64,000 bases of DNA from NCBI GenBank assembly GCA_016703125.1, contig JADJCR010000006.1:124001-188000 (forward strand). Reading direction: 5' to 3'. A model generated the notes under the pieces. It had not been told where the DNA came from. It saw only the letters and a program-made list of their open reading frames with translations, and ran no database searches. The stretch comes from Micrococcales bacterium. Lineage in GTDB: Bacteria > Actinomycetota > Actinomycetes > S36-B12 > UBA10799. Of this stretch, positions 1 through 8,263 are shown in pieces; position 1 is the stretch's first letter, and every line of letters begins with the position of its first letter. Both the position numbers and the translations under genes were made by a program.

Positions 1-95
1 TCGATGGCACTTACGGCGTGGCCGGAGCGCAGCCACCGGAGGCTCTCGGCAGGGCGTTGGCCACCGCTGCGCAGGCGCCTCGCACATCTCCCTGA
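1..95 (+). CDS. C-terminal end of a DsbA/FrnE-family oxidoreductase (partial)
   Basis: An open frame enters from the window edge (frame 3) and stops at TGA 93-95. The residues start DGTYGVAGAQPPEAL, which matches the typical last helix region of DsbA/FrnE-type thioredoxin-fold proteins, where a YGVSGAQPPEVL-like stretch (containing the cis-Pro neighbourhood) precedes the final helix. Only about 30 residues are visible and the CXXC motif lies outside the window. The family call rests on this one motif. It is the last gene before the ABC operon, and a perfect inverted repeat lies 74 bp after its stop. Confidence 0.45.
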   Translation, partial: DGTYGVAGAQPPEALGRALATAAQAPRTSP

Positions 96-168
96 CTGCC
101 GTCCCCGGCCTCGTGCCTTCGACCACGGGTTTGCCACCATGCGCAGGCCACCGGTTGATCGACCTCAA

Positions 169-212
169 GCAGTTGGTTGACGCTCAGCGACTCCTGAACG
201 TCAACCAACTGC
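169..212. repeat. Perfect 14-bp inverted repeat with 16-nt loop
   Basis: The left arm GCAGTTGGTTGACG (169-182) is exactly complementary to the right arm CGTCAACCAACTGC (199-212). It lies in the roughly 310-bp gap between the DsbA-like stop and the ABC ATPase. It could be a terminator for the upstream gene, although there is no U tract, or an operator for the ABC operon. The sequence alone does not decide. Confidence 0.6.
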
Positions 213-406
213 ACGCACCACACGACGCACGAGGGTGCGCCCCGGACAGCTCGCCACTCACACCTGCGACGGAATCAGGCCCACACCCCGAAATGTCCGC
301 ACGAAATGCCCGCCCGAATACACCCGCTGCGACGCAAAGCGTGCGTTACAGTGACCGAGCACATCTCGAACACAACCCGTACACAGACCCACCGGAAGTG
401 GTAGCC

Positions 407-1513
407 GTGGCCGAAACACCCGAGGCGTCGCTCAGCGGCGATCCCGCCATCCGCATCCGGGCGCTGCGCAAGGAGTTCGGCGGGGCCGTGGTGGCCGTCG
501 ACGGGGTCGACCTCGATGTGCTCGACGGGGAGTTCCTCACACTGCTCGGCCCGTCCGGCTCGGGTAAGACCACCGTCCTGCGCATGATCGCCGGATTCGA
601 GTTACCGACCACCGGCACGATCGAACTCGGCGGCAGGGACGTCTCCAAGGTCCCCCCGTTCGACCGGGACGTGAACACCGTGTTCCAGGACTACGCCCTG
701 TTCCCGCATCTGAGTGTGGTGCAGAACGTCGAGTACGGACTGAAGGTCAAGAAGGTGCCGAAGCAGCAGCGCCGGGAGCGCGCACTGCAGGCCCTGGCCA
801 GGGTCCGGCTGTCCGACTTCGCCGACCGGCGGCCCAGACAACTGTCCGGCGGGCAGCGTCAGCGGGTGGCCCTGGCGCGGGCACTCGTGAACAACCCCCG
901 GGTCCTGCTGTTGGACGAACCACTGGGGGCGCTCGACCTCAAGTTGCGCCAGCAGATGCAGATCGAACTCAAGGACATCCAGCGCGAGGTGCGGATCACG
1001 TTCATCTTCGTGACCCATGACCAGGAGGAGGCGCTGACCATGTCGGACCGGGTGGCAGTGTTCAACAACGGTCGCATCGAGCAGGTCGGCACGCCTGCGC
1101 AGATCTACGAACAGCCGGCCACCGAGTTCGTAGCGGGATTCGTCGGAACCACGAACCTTCTCTCGGGGGCAGCCGCCCGGGATGTGCTCGGCAGGTCCGG
1201 CACCTACAGTCTGCGGCCGGAGAAGCTGCACCTGCGGCCGGGCGGCACACCCGCCGGACCGGGCGAGACCGCCGCCACCGGCACGGTCGACTCCATCGTG
1301 TACCTCGGTTCGGGCACCCAGTACGTCGTGCGCATGGACTCCGGGCACCTGCTCACCGCGCACCTGCCGAACCGCCAGAACGCCGACGAGGTCGCCGCGG
1401 TGGACACGGCGGTGACCCTCGTCTGGGACACAGCGGCGGCCTACCCGGTGGCCGAATCCGCACACTCACCATCCGGCGCCGCCCACTCCGGCGGCGCATC
1501 GCACACCCTCTAG
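407..1513 (+). CDS. potA: ABC transporter ATP-binding protein, spermidine/putrescine (PotA) type
   Basis: ATPase subunit that energises import of polyamine-like solutes at the inner face of the membrane. With the GTG start at 407 (GGAAG at 394-398 as RBS) the protein has 368 residues. Walker A GPSGSGKT is at about 48-55, followed by the Q-loop (FQDYALFPH), signature LSGGQRQR, Walker B LLLDEP and switch histidine FVTHD. The C-terminal third is a TOBE-like domain (TYSLRPEKLHL onward). The frame stays open upstream to 113, but that part has no family similarity and no RBS. The stop TAG 1511 overlaps the RBS of the next gene, so this is the first gene of a four-gene operon ATPase, binding protein, permease, permease. 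The exact substrate (polyamine or a related cation) is inferred from family only. Confidence 0.85.
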   Translation: MAETPEASLSGDPAIRIRALRKEFGGAVVAVDGVDLDVLDGEFLTLLGPSGSGKTTVLRMIAGFELPTTGTIELGGRDVSKVPPFDRDVNTVFQDYALFPHLSVVQNVEYGLKVKKVPKQQRRERALQALARVRLSDFADRRPRQLSGGQRQRVALARALVNNPRVLLLDEPLGALDLKLRQQMQIELKDIQREVRITFIFVTHDQEEALTMSDRVAVFNNGRIEQVGTPAQIYEQPATEFVAGFVGTTNLLSGAAARDVLGRSGTYSLRPEKLHLRPGGTPAGPGETAATGTVDSIVYLGSGTQYVVRMDSGHLLTAHLPNRQNADEVAAVDTAVTLVWDTAAAYPVAESAHSPSGAAHSGGASHTL

Positions 1514-1525
1514 GAGGACAACCTC

Positions 1526-2725
1526 ATGAAGAAATGGATGAAGATCGGCGCCGGGGTCACCGTCGCCGGCCTCGCCCTGGCCGGCTGTGGTGGCTCGGAC
1601 AGCGACGGATCGTCGAGCGCCTCCCCGGCCGCTCCCTCGGCATCGGCCTTCGCGGGCCCGGTCGGTGAGGGCGAAGGCCAGTTGAGCGTGCTCGCCTGGC
1701 CCGGTTACGCCGAGGACGGTTCCACCGACCCCGACGTCGACTGGGTCACCCCCTTCGAGGAGCAGACCGGCTGCCAGGTGGACGTGAAGACCTTCGGGAC
1801 GTCCAACGAGGCCTTCGACCTGTTCAACAAGGGCGGCTACGACGTCGTCTCGGCGTCCGGGGACGCCTCCCTGCGCATGGTGTACGGCGACCTGGTCCAG
1901 CCGGTCAACACCTCGCTCGTGCCCAACTACGCCGACATCTTCCCTGGGCTGAAGGACAAGGCCTGGAACACCGTGGACGGCGTCAACTACGGGATCCCGC
2001 ATGGTCGTGGGGCCAACCTCCTGCTCTTCAACCAGGAGGCCCAGCAGACCGAACCCACGTCCTGGAAGGACATGTGGGAGGCTGACTCGCCGCTGGCCGG
2101 CAAGGTCGCTCCCTACGACGACGCGATCTACATCGCCGACGCCGCCGTCTACCTGATGGCCACCAAACCCGATCTCGGGATCCAGAACCCCTACTCGTTG
2201 GACCAGACCCAGTTCGATGCAGCCATCGCACTGCTCGAGCAGCAGAAGCCCCTGGTCGCCGAGTACTGGGCCGACTACGCCAAGCAGGCCAACGGCTTGG
2301 CCACCGGCTCCATCGTGCAGGGCCAGGGCTGGCAGCTGACCGCCAACGTGGCCAACGCCGACGGCGAGAAGGTCGGCGCGGTCAAGCCCGACGAGGGGAC
2401 CACCGGCTGGTCGGACACCTGGATGGTGGCCAAGGACACGCAGAACATCAACTGCTCCTACCAGTGGCTGGACTACATCGTCTCGCCGGAGGTCAACGCC
2501 GAGATCGCCGAGTACTTCGGTGAGGCCCCGGCCAACGAGAAGTCCTGCGCTCTGACCTCCAACGAGGACCACTGCACGCAGTTCCACGCCGACACCGAGG
2601 ACTTCTGGACCAACGTGTGGTACTGGACGACACCCACCGAGAAGTGCCTCGACGGGCGCACTGACGTCACCTGTGTTCCTTACAAGGACTGGGTGGCGGC
2701 CTGGACGAGCCTGCGCTCGAGCTGA
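1526..2725 (+). CDS. potD: ABC transporter substrate-binding lipoprotein, spermidine/putrescine (PotD) type
   Basis: Extracellular solute-binding protein of 399 residues anchored by a lipid. It begins with a type II signal peptide ending in the lipobox LALAGC (Cys21), followed by a Gly/Ser/Asp-rich linker. The mature part is a family 1 periplasmic-binding fold: LSVLAWPGY, then FEEQTGCQVDVKTFGTSNE, then GYDVVSASGD, as in PotD/PotF-type proteins. The RBS AGGAGG lies 7-8 nt before ATG 1526, immediately after the ATPase stop. A strong hairpin follows the gene, which would favour extra copies of the binding protein over the permeases. Several cysteines near the C-terminus may form disulfides. Confidence 0.85.
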   Translation: MKKWMKIGAGVTVAGLALAGCGGSDSDGSSSASPAAPSASAFAGPVGEGEGQLSVLAWPGYAEDGSTDPDVDWVTPFEEQTGCQVDVKTFGTSNEAFDLFNKGGYDVVSASGDASLRMVYGDLVQPVNTSLVPNYADIFPGLKDKAWNTVDGVNYGIPHGRGANLLLFNQEAQQTEPTSWKDMWEADSPLAGKVAPYDDAIYIADAAVYLMATKPDLGIQNPYSLDQTQFDAAIALLEQQKPLVAEYWADYAKQANGLATGSIVQGQGWQLTANVANADGEKVGAVKPDEGTTGWSDTWMVAKDTQNINCSYQWLDYIVSPEVNAEIAEYFGEAPANEKSCALTSNEDHCTQFHADTEDFWTNVWYWTTPTEKCLDGRTDVTCVPYKDWVAAWTSLRSS

Positions 2726-2736
2726 CCTGCGTGACT

Positions 2737-2770
2737 GCGTGCCGGCGGGCCCGATTCCCCGCCGGCACGC
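2737..2770 (+). terminator. Strong intra-operon hairpin between binding protein and permease genes
   Basis: GCGTGCCGGCGGG (2737-2749) pairs perfectly over 13 bp with CCCGCCGGCACGC (2758-2770) around an 8-nt loop. There is no U tract. The position, just after the binding-protein gene and before the first permease, is the classic place for a partial terminator or an mRNA 3' stabiliser that raises the binding-protein to permease ratio. Confidence 0.65.
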
Positions 2771-2795
2771 GGTCCCAGACCCTTAGACAGGAGAT

Positions 2796-3671
2796 GTGGT
2801 GACCACCGCCGCCGCCCCCAGCCCGGTCCGCCGGTGGCAGGCCTACGTGCACCGCCACGTGGGCGTGCGCCTCGCCGGCCTCCTGGCCGCGCCGATGGCC
2901 TGGCTGGTCTTGCTGTACATCGTGCCGCTGGCGATGTTGTTCCTTACCGCCTTCTGGACCACGGATTCCTTCACCGGGGAATTGGTGCGGTCTTTCACCA
3001 CCGAGAACTTCCAGCGCCTGTTCACCGACCCCGCCTACGTCACCGTCGCACTGCGCACGCTCGGGGTGGCGGCGGCAGTGACGCTGGTGTGCCTGGTGCT
3101 GGCGGTCCCCATCGCCTTCTTCATGGCACGCGTGGCTTCTGCACGCTGGCAGCCCCTGCTCGTGGCGCTGATGCTCACACCCTTATGGGCCTCCTACCTC
3201 GTGAAGGTGTACGCCTGGCGCGTGATCTTCAGTCCGGAGGGCGGTGTGCTGCAATCAACGTTCGGTTTCTCCCCCGGCTACGGATGGCTGGCCGTCGTCG
3301 TCGTACTGACGTACCTGTGGCTGCCGTACATGATCCTGCCGGTGTACGTGGGCATGCAGAACGTGCCGCAGTCCCTGCTCGACGCTTCTGCCGACCTCGG
3401 CGCCGGCTCAGCCACCACCTTCCGCCGGGTGCTGCTCCCCCTGGTGTTCCCCGCGGTGGTGGCAGGGTCGATCTTCACGTTCTCCCTGAGCCTGGGTGAC
3501 TACATCACCGTGCAACTGGTTGGCGGGAAGGCTCAGATGCTGGGCAACGTGGTGTATCAGAGTTTTTCGACGGATCTACCGTTCGCGGCCGCGGTGGCCA
3601 GCATGTCCGTGGTGATCATGATCGGCTACTTGACCGCGGTACGCCGCACCGGTGCGCTGGAGAACTTGTGA
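2796..3671 (+). CDS. potB: ABC transporter permease, PotB/PotH type
   Basis: Inner-membrane permease subunit of the polyamine-type importer, 291 residues with about six hydrophobic segments. The EAA loop that docks onto the ATPase is visible as LLDASADLGAGSATTFRRVL and the following LPLVFP. The start is one of two adjacent GTG codons (2796, 2799) behind ACAGGAG at 2787-2793. It ends 5 bp before the RBS-proximal part of the next permease start, so the two are probably translated together. Pairing with a second permease of the same family shows a heterodimeric channel. Confidence 0.82.
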   Translation: MVTTAAAPSPVRRWQAYVHRHVGVRLAGLLAAPMAWLVLLYIVPLAMLFLTAFWTTDSFTGELVRSFTTENFQRLFTDPAYVTVALRTLGVAAAVTLVCLVLAVPIAFFMARVASARWQPLLVALMLTPLWASYLVKVYAWRVIFSPEGGVLQSTFGFSPGYGWLAVVVVLTYLWLPYMILPVYVGMQNVPQSLLDASADLGAGSATTFRRVLLPLVFPAVVAGSIFTFSLSLGDYITVQLVGGKAQMLGNVVYQSFSTDLPFAAAVASMSVVIMIGYLTAVRRTGALENL

Positions 3672-3678
3672 GGCGACC

Positions 3679-4479
3679 ATGACCATGACCAGACGCACGC
3701 GGTGGCTGCTGGGTGGGTTCTTCCTGCTTGTCAGCGCGATCATCTACGTCCCGTTGCTGATCATCCTGATCAACTCCTTCAACACCAGCCTGACGTTCAC
3801 CTGGCCGCCCCCCGGATTCACGCTGGAGTGGTGGAGCCGGGCCATCGACAACCAGGGCGTGCGGGAGGCCCTGGTCACATCGATCGTCGTGGCGATCTGC
3901 GCGACGGCGATCGCGCTGGTGCTCGGCACACTCGTGTCGTTCGCACTGTCGGGAACCACCTTCTTCGGCCACAACACGATCTCCCTGCTGGTCGTGCTGC
4001 CGATCGCCCTGCCAGGCATCGTCACCGGTCTGGCCCTGAACACCATGTTCACCTCCTTCCTGGGCGGCCTGACCTTCCTGACCCTGGTGGTCGCGCACGC
4101 CACGTTCTGCATCGTGGTCGTGTTCAACAACGCCTCCGCGCGTCTGCGCCGGCTCGGTGGAGACATCGTGGAGGCGTCGATGGACCTCGGCGCCACCCGC
4201 GCCTTCACGTTCCGGCACGTCGTCTTCCCGAACATGCGCGCGGCGATCGTGGCCGGAGCACTGCTGGCCTTCGGGCTGTCCTTCGACGAGATCATCGTGA
4301 CCACGTTCACCGCCGGTCCGGGTATCCAGACACTCCCTCTGTGGATCTTCAACAACCTCTTCCGCCCGCAGCAGGCGCCGATCGTCAATGTGGTCGCCGC
4401 CGCGCTGGTGGTGATCTCGATCCTGCCCATCTACCTGGCTCAGCGACTGTCCGAGGATGCTGCCCGCAGCGCTGTGTGA
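3679..4479 (+). CDS. potC: ABC transporter permease, PotC/PotI type
   Basis: Second permease of the importer, 266 residues from ATG 3679 (GTGAGG at 3668-3673 as RBS). Six hydrophobic segments are visible. The EAA motif reads IVEASMDLGATRAFTFRHVV. The motif ITTFTAGPGIQTLPLWIF near the C-terminus is characteristic of PotC-like subunits. The stop codon at 4477-4479 directly abuts the end of a convergent remnant on the other strand. This is the last gene of the operon. Confidence 0.82.
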   Translation: MTMTRRTRWLLGGFFLLVSAIIYVPLLIILINSFNTSLTFTWPPPGFTLEWWSRAIDNQGVREALVTSIVVAICATAIALVLGTLVSFALSGTTFFGHNTISLLVVLPIALPGIVTGLALNTMFTSFLGGLTFLTLVVAHATFCIVVVFNNASARLRRLGGDIVEASMDLGATRAFTFRHVVFPNMRAAIVAGALLAFGLSFDEIIVTTFTAGPGIQTLPLWIFNNLFRPQQAPIVNVVAAALVVISILPIYLAQRLSEDAARSAV

Positions 4480-4830
4480 TCAGGCGGGCAGGACCCGGTA
4501 CCGGACATGGAGCAGGCCGTCGGCCAGTTCGCTGAGCCCCGCTTCGCTCGAGGCGGACCCGCCGGGGGTCAGGTAGGAGCGGTACTCCTGCGGAGTCTCA
4601 GCCGCGACGAGCACCCCGACGTCGCGCAGACCCGGGAACGCCCTGAGCCTGTGCAGTGACCCCCGCAGCAGCGCCGCCGGAGTCCACGATGAACCACCAG
4701 GGTTGTTCGTCCCGGCCGACGGGCGGGCGATCCTCGGCCGGGGGGTCGGTAGAGGGTTCCGCAATCTGCAGGCCGGTCACCATCGTCTTGGAGGCCGCCA
4801 AGTGGGCATCGCGCAGTCACGGCGCGAACC
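4480..4830 (-). pseudogene. Frameshifted gene remnant, possibly RibD/DHFR-like
   Basis: Two minus-strand frames together read like one protein. The first is LAASKTMVTGLQIAEPSTDPP up to QPWWFIVDSGG. After a frame change near 4670-4685 it continues LHRLRAFPGLRDVGVLVAAETPQEYRSYL and ends at TGA 4480-4482. The second part resembles the nucleotide-binding segment of RibD C-terminal/dihydrofolate reductase-type proteins, but this is a weak guess. A stop codon lies a few residues upstream of the first part, so the N-terminus is missing. Best described as a remnant of uncertain family, converging on the permease gene. Confidence 0.3.
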
Positions 4831-4842
4831 GGCGCCTGCCGC

Positions 4843-5070
4843 ACTCCAGCTCAAGCCGGGAGCGAAACGGACACCCGGGAGCGAAACACACCGGTTGAAC
4901 CGCTCCCCAACGTCCGCATCGCTCCGCATCGCTCCCCGATCGAGCACAACCCCCGCCGGCAGGGACCGGGAGCACTCCAGCCCAACCCGGGAGCGAAACG
5001 GACACCCGGGAGCGAAACACACCGGTTGAACCGCTCCCCAACGTCCGCATCGCTCCCCGATAGAGCGCAA
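4843..5070. repeat. Two-copy tandem repeat (period about 131 bp) carrying a 31-nt hairpin core
   Basis: Two copies of a roughly 120-130-bp unit lie in the gap before the SLC13-type gene. Each contains GGGAGCGA twice and then the 31-nt core GGGAGCGA ... GGTTG ... CGCTCCC, at 4877-4907 and 5008-5038. The first copy carries an extra 10-nt duplication (GCTCCGCATC). The same core recurs at 13.08-13.41 kb. No open frame across this region looks like a protein. See findings. Confidence 0.8.
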
Positions 5071-5107
5071 CCCCCCGCCGGCCGGCACGAGCCGACTGGC
5101 CCGGAGC

Positions 5108-5125
5108 GTTCACCTTTCGGTAACC
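5108..5125 (+). promoter_or_regulatory. PHO-box-like direct repeat upstream of the SLC13-type carrier
   Basis: GTTCACC, then TTTC, then GGTAACC: two 7-nt units at an 11-nt spacing. This fits the direct-repeat units (consensus GTTCACC) bound by PhoP in streptomycetes; the second unit matches 5 of 7 positions. It ends 25 bp before ATG 5151, and its TAACCT could double as a -10 box. A similar box occurs at 10154-10171. Binding is inferred. Confidence 0.45.
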
Positions 5126-5150
5126 TCACGTCCACACCTGGGAGGCACGG

Positions 5151-6809
5151 ATGATCTACCTCGCGGGCGCCATCGTCATCTTGACCTTGGTCGCCATGGC
5201 CTCTGGCCGTGTACCCCCGGTACTGGCCCTCGCCAGCGGGTTGGCAGTCGCTGGCGTGACGGGAGTGGCCCCACCGGCGACGCTCTTCGCGGGGCTGAGC
5301 AACGGCGGTGTCATCACCGTGGCCGCCATGCTGGTCATCGCGAAGGGTGTGATCCACACGGGAGTCGTGTCGCGGGCGGCGTGGCGCCTCCTGCGTACTG
5401 CGCAAACGGCCGGGCAGACCCTGCGCCGACTCGTGGTCCCCGTGGGCATCACGAGCGCCACGATCAACACCACGCCGATCGTGGCGATGCTCATCCCGGC
5501 GGTCAAGGAACTGCAGCAGACCCGTGGGATCCCGGCCCGACAAGTGCTGCTACCCATCGCCCACATCACCACCCTGGCCGGGTCCACCACGTTGATCGGC
5601 ACAAGTTCGAACCTGCTCATCGCAGGCATCGCCGGTGACTACGGGGTGGATGTCGGGATGTTCTCCTTCGCCGCAGTCGCGGTGCCTGTGGCGCTGGTCG
5701 GCTGGGTGTGGTTGCTGATCGCCTCCCCCCGTGCCTTCAGCGGGCGGCAGGAAGCGGTGGAGACCGAGCGCGAGTGGCGGGTGGAACTGCCAGTGGCACA
5801 ACGGGCGATCGGCGTCGGCCGGCGCGCTGCTGAATTGGGGGTGGCCAGTACCCAGCAGTACGCCCTGGTGAGCATCGTGCGCGATGGCGAGGCACTCGCC
5901 CCGGAGCGAACGCTGGCCGCCGGGGACGTCCTGGTCTTCGAAGCCACGGAGCAGGGGGTGGCCGATCTGTGGGGAAGCCCCCGCTTCGGACTGTCCGCCC
6001 AGCATCTGTACGCGGCCTCTCTGGCTCCGGGCGAACCCGGGACGCTCGGCGACCTGGAGGAGCACGGGGATGTGCACGTCATCGCCGCTCGCACGCGCGA
6101 ACCGCTGCGGGAGACCACGGCGAGTGCCGGGGCGACCATCTACCTGACCTGCGCGAGCACCCAGGCACTGCAGGAGCACTCCGACATCGGCCTCTGGCAG
6201 GACGCCGCGGGCAAGGTGCCGCAACCCACTCGCACGTGGATCGCGCTTGGCATCCTGCTAGCCGTCATCGTGGCGGCCACCTTCGGCCTGGCCCGGGTGG
6301 AGGTCGCGGCCTTCGCCGGTGCCGTGCTCATGGTGGTGACCCGTGTGCTGACCCCCCGGTCGGCCGTGCGGGCTCTCGACTGGAACGTGCTGTTCATACT
6401 GGCCGGATCCGTGGGCCTCGGCGCCATCGTCGTGGAGAGCGGCTTGGCCGACCTGATCTCGGATGCCATCACATCGGTGTCGGCGGGCAGCATCACGGCC
6501 CTGGTGGTCACCCTCGCAGTCGCGACGACCCTGCTGACGAACATCACCACCAATGCTGCCGCGGCCTCCATCCTCACACCCGTCGGGCTGTCGTTGGCCA
6601 CGGCTTTCGGCGTGGACCCGCTCATGGTGCTGGCACTGATCGGGACCTGCATCTCGTTCACCTTCATCAACCCGTTCAGCCACCAGTCGAACCTCATGGT
6701 CATGCAGCCCGGCGCCTACCGCATGGGTTCGTTCGTGAAGTTCGGCATCCCCCTGGTAGCCGTGTCGCTGGTCAGCGTGATCGCCGTGACGTACGGCCTG
6801 CTGCTGTGA
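5151..6809 (+). CDS. SLC13/DASS-type anion permease with RCK_C (TrkA-C) domains
   Basis: Integral membrane carrier of 552 residues. The N-terminal block of hydrophobic helices ends with the motif GSTTLIGTSSNLLIAG, and the C-terminal block carries the partner motif LTNITTNAAAASILTP. These paired SNT/NTT-like motifs form the ion and anion site in the SLC13/DASS family. Between the blocks (about 205-365) is a soluble region resembling two RCK_C/TrkA-C ligand-binding domains. ATG 5151 has the RBS GGGAGG at 5141-5146. The PHO-box-like site just upstream suggests a role in phosphate or sulfate uptake under phosphate limitation. Substrates in this family also include dicarboxylates and sulfate, so the substrate is open. 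Confidence 0.75.
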   Translation: MIYLAGAIVILTLVAMASGRVPPVLALASGLAVAGVTGVAPPATLFAGLSNGGVITVAAMLVIAKGVIHTGVVSRAAWRLLRTAQTAGQTLRRLVVPVGITSATINTTPIVAMLIPAVKELQQTRGIPARQVLLPIAHITTLAGSTTLIGTSSNLLIAGIAGDYGVDVGMFSFAAVAVPVALVGWVWLLIASPRAFSGRQEAVETEREWRVELPVAQRAIGVGRRAAELGVASTQQYALVSIVRDGEALAPERTLAAGDVLVFEATEQGVADLWGSPRFGLSAQHLYAASLAPGEPGTLGDLEEHGDVHVIAARTREPLRETTASAGATIYLTCASTQALQEHSDIGLWQDAAGKVPQPTRTWIALGILLAVIVAATFGLARVEVAAFAGAVLMVVTRVLTPRSAVRALDWNVLFILAGSVGLGAIVVESGLADLISDAITSVSAGSITALVVTLAVATTLLTNITTNAAAASILTPVGLSLATAFGVDPLMVLALIGTCISFTFINPFSHQSNLMVMQPGAYRMGSFVKFGIPLVAVSLVSVIAVTYGLLL

Positions 6810-6873
6810 ACACCCTCGCGGGTCTCACCGGAAGCCACTTGGTCGCCGACTGGACACAGCATCCCGCAGGCGG

Positions 6874-7344
6874 TCAGGGTCCCCACTGCGAGAAGGGTTC
6901 CCGCGCGAGGTTCACGTTGTAGTACCGGGGATCGTCGGAGACCTCTTCTCCTGCCCACTGCGGCAGGTCGAACTGCTCGTCGGCATCCGCCAGTTCGACC
7001 TCGGCCATCACCAGGCCCTCGTTGGCCCCGGCGAACACGTCGAGTTCCCAGGTGTGCCCGCCGACATCGATGAGGTGCCGGGTCTTCTCCACCACCGGCC
7101 CCTCGGCCAGTTCGGTCAGCATCGCCTCGGCATCCGGCACGGGGATCTCATACTCGAACTCGCTGCGCGCGATCCCCTGGCTGCGGCCCTTGATCGTGAG
7201 GTAGGCCCGGTCCCCCCGGATCCGGGCGCGTACGGTCACCTCACCGCGTGCCAGGTAGCCCTGGACGATCCGCGTGGCCGACACCACCTGGGCGCGCCAG
7301 GCATCCCCGACGACCAGGTACTTGCGCTCGATCTCGACACCCAT
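6874..7344 (-). CDS. CYTH domain protein (triphosphate-processing tunnel fold)
   Basis: Small soluble protein of 156 residues starting at ATG 7344 with MGVEIERKYLV, the ExExK signature of CYTH enzymes (triphosphatase or class IV adenylyl cyclase fold). Further charged strands typical of the metal/triphosphate tunnel follow: VTVRARIRGDRAYLTIKG, FEYEIP, LDVFAGANEGLVMAEVEL. The length and the LIDVGGHTWELDVF motif match the short bacterial triphosphatase-like members. Whether the substrate is inorganic triphosphate, thiamine triphosphate or another compound cannot be told. The start codon lies 5 bp after the stop of the upstream SDR gene on the same strand, so the two are probably one transcript. 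The frame continues upstream but only as SDR shadow. Confidence 0.82.
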   Translation of the reverse strand: MGVEIERKYLVVGDAWRAQVVSATRIVQGYLARGEVTVRARIRGDRAYLTIKGRSQGIARSEFEYEIPVPDAEAMLTELAEGPVVEKTRHLIDVGGHTWELDVFAGANEGLVMAEVELADADEQFDLPQWAGEEVSDDPRYYNVNLAREPFSQWGP

Positions 7345-7349
7345 GGCTG

Positions 7350-8184
7350 CTACTTCAAGTCGTCGTCGTGACCGTGGAACTCCTCCATCGAGTGGTACAC
7401 GCCCGCCTTGTCGAGGACGAAGTCGCGGATGCCGACCGGCAGGATGCCGCTGAGGACCTTGTTCAGTCTGGCGGTCCACGGGATGAGCAGGAACGGACCG
7501 CCGCGCAGCATCTCCTTCCAGGTCGCATCGACGACCTCCTCCTGTTCCAGCATCGGGGTCATCAGCATCTTCTTGGCACCGTCGAACATGCCGGTGTTGA
7601 TGTACGTGGGGCACACGGTGGTCACCTTGACATGGTCGTGCCCGGCCTGCTCGAGCTCGAGTCGTACGGAGTCCGACCAGCCGATGGCCGCCCACTTGGA
7701 GGCGGCGTAGACCGCCATGCGGGGGTTCGACACCAGGCCCGCAGAGGACGCGATGTTGACGATGCGGCATTCGCCGGACTTCGCGATCATTCCGGGCAGG
7801 AATTCACGGGCCACCAGCATCGGCGCCACGGAGTTGATGGCCATGGTGAGCTGGATCTGGGACGCATCCTCGGTCTCCCAGAAGTACGAGTTGCCGCGCA
7901 CGATGCCGGCGTTGTTGAACAGCACGTCGACAGGGCCGACCTCGTCGAGCACCAGTGCCGCGCTTCGCCGCGATCTCATCCTGGGAGGACACATCCACGA
8001 CGTAACCGTGAACCGTGCCGCCGGCGGCCTGCAGCTCCTCGACGGTTTCGACCAGCGCCTGCTCGTTGACGTCCCACAGGACCACCGTTGCGGCCCGCTC
8101 CTGCACCGCCTTCGTCGCGAAGAGCTTGCCCAGCCCCATGGCCGCTCCCGTCACCAGGACCGTCTTGCCCTCGACACTCTTCAT
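7350..8184 (-). CDS. SDR-family NAD(P)-dependent dehydrogenase, frameshifted
   Basis: Short-chain dehydrogenase of about 277 residues if one base is removed. The N-terminus MKSVEGKTVLVTGAAMGLGK carries the TGxxxGxG cofactor motif. After a frame change at about 7955-7975 the other frame continues with VDVLFNNAG, catalytic IASSAG and YAASKWAAIGW (YxxxK). PTYINTGMFDGAKK resembles the SDR16C (retinol dehydrogenase-like) group. The start at ATG 8184 has the RBS GGAGGG. The span is 835 nt, i.e. 3n+1, consistent with one inserted base. All catalytic motifs are intact, so this is more likely a sequence error than a dead gene. It is co-directional with the CYTH gene. Confidence 0.75.
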
Positions 8185-8201
8185 TGCACCCTCCGCCTCT
8201 G

Positions 8202-8236
8202 TTCGACCCACGTTTCGACCCACGTTTCGACCCTAC
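8202..8236. repeat. Three 12-bp tandem repeats upstream of the SDR gene
   Basis: TTCGACCCACG, TTTCGACCCACG and TTTCGACCCTACC lie head to tail. On the minus strand the far end reads TAGGGT, a plausible -10 box for the SDR transcript, with the repeats in its leader. They may be an operator. No repressor gene is adjacent. Confidence 0.5.
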
Positions 8237-8263
8237 CTGCGATCCCTGCCGGTTGGTCGGCCG

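Noticed and set aside
1466..2587. Long minus-strand open frame (373 codons) antisense to the binding protein
   Set aside because: Low-complexity Val/Gly/Leu/Asp composition typical of G+C-rich antisense shadow; the plus-strand gene has a signal peptide, RBS and family motifs.
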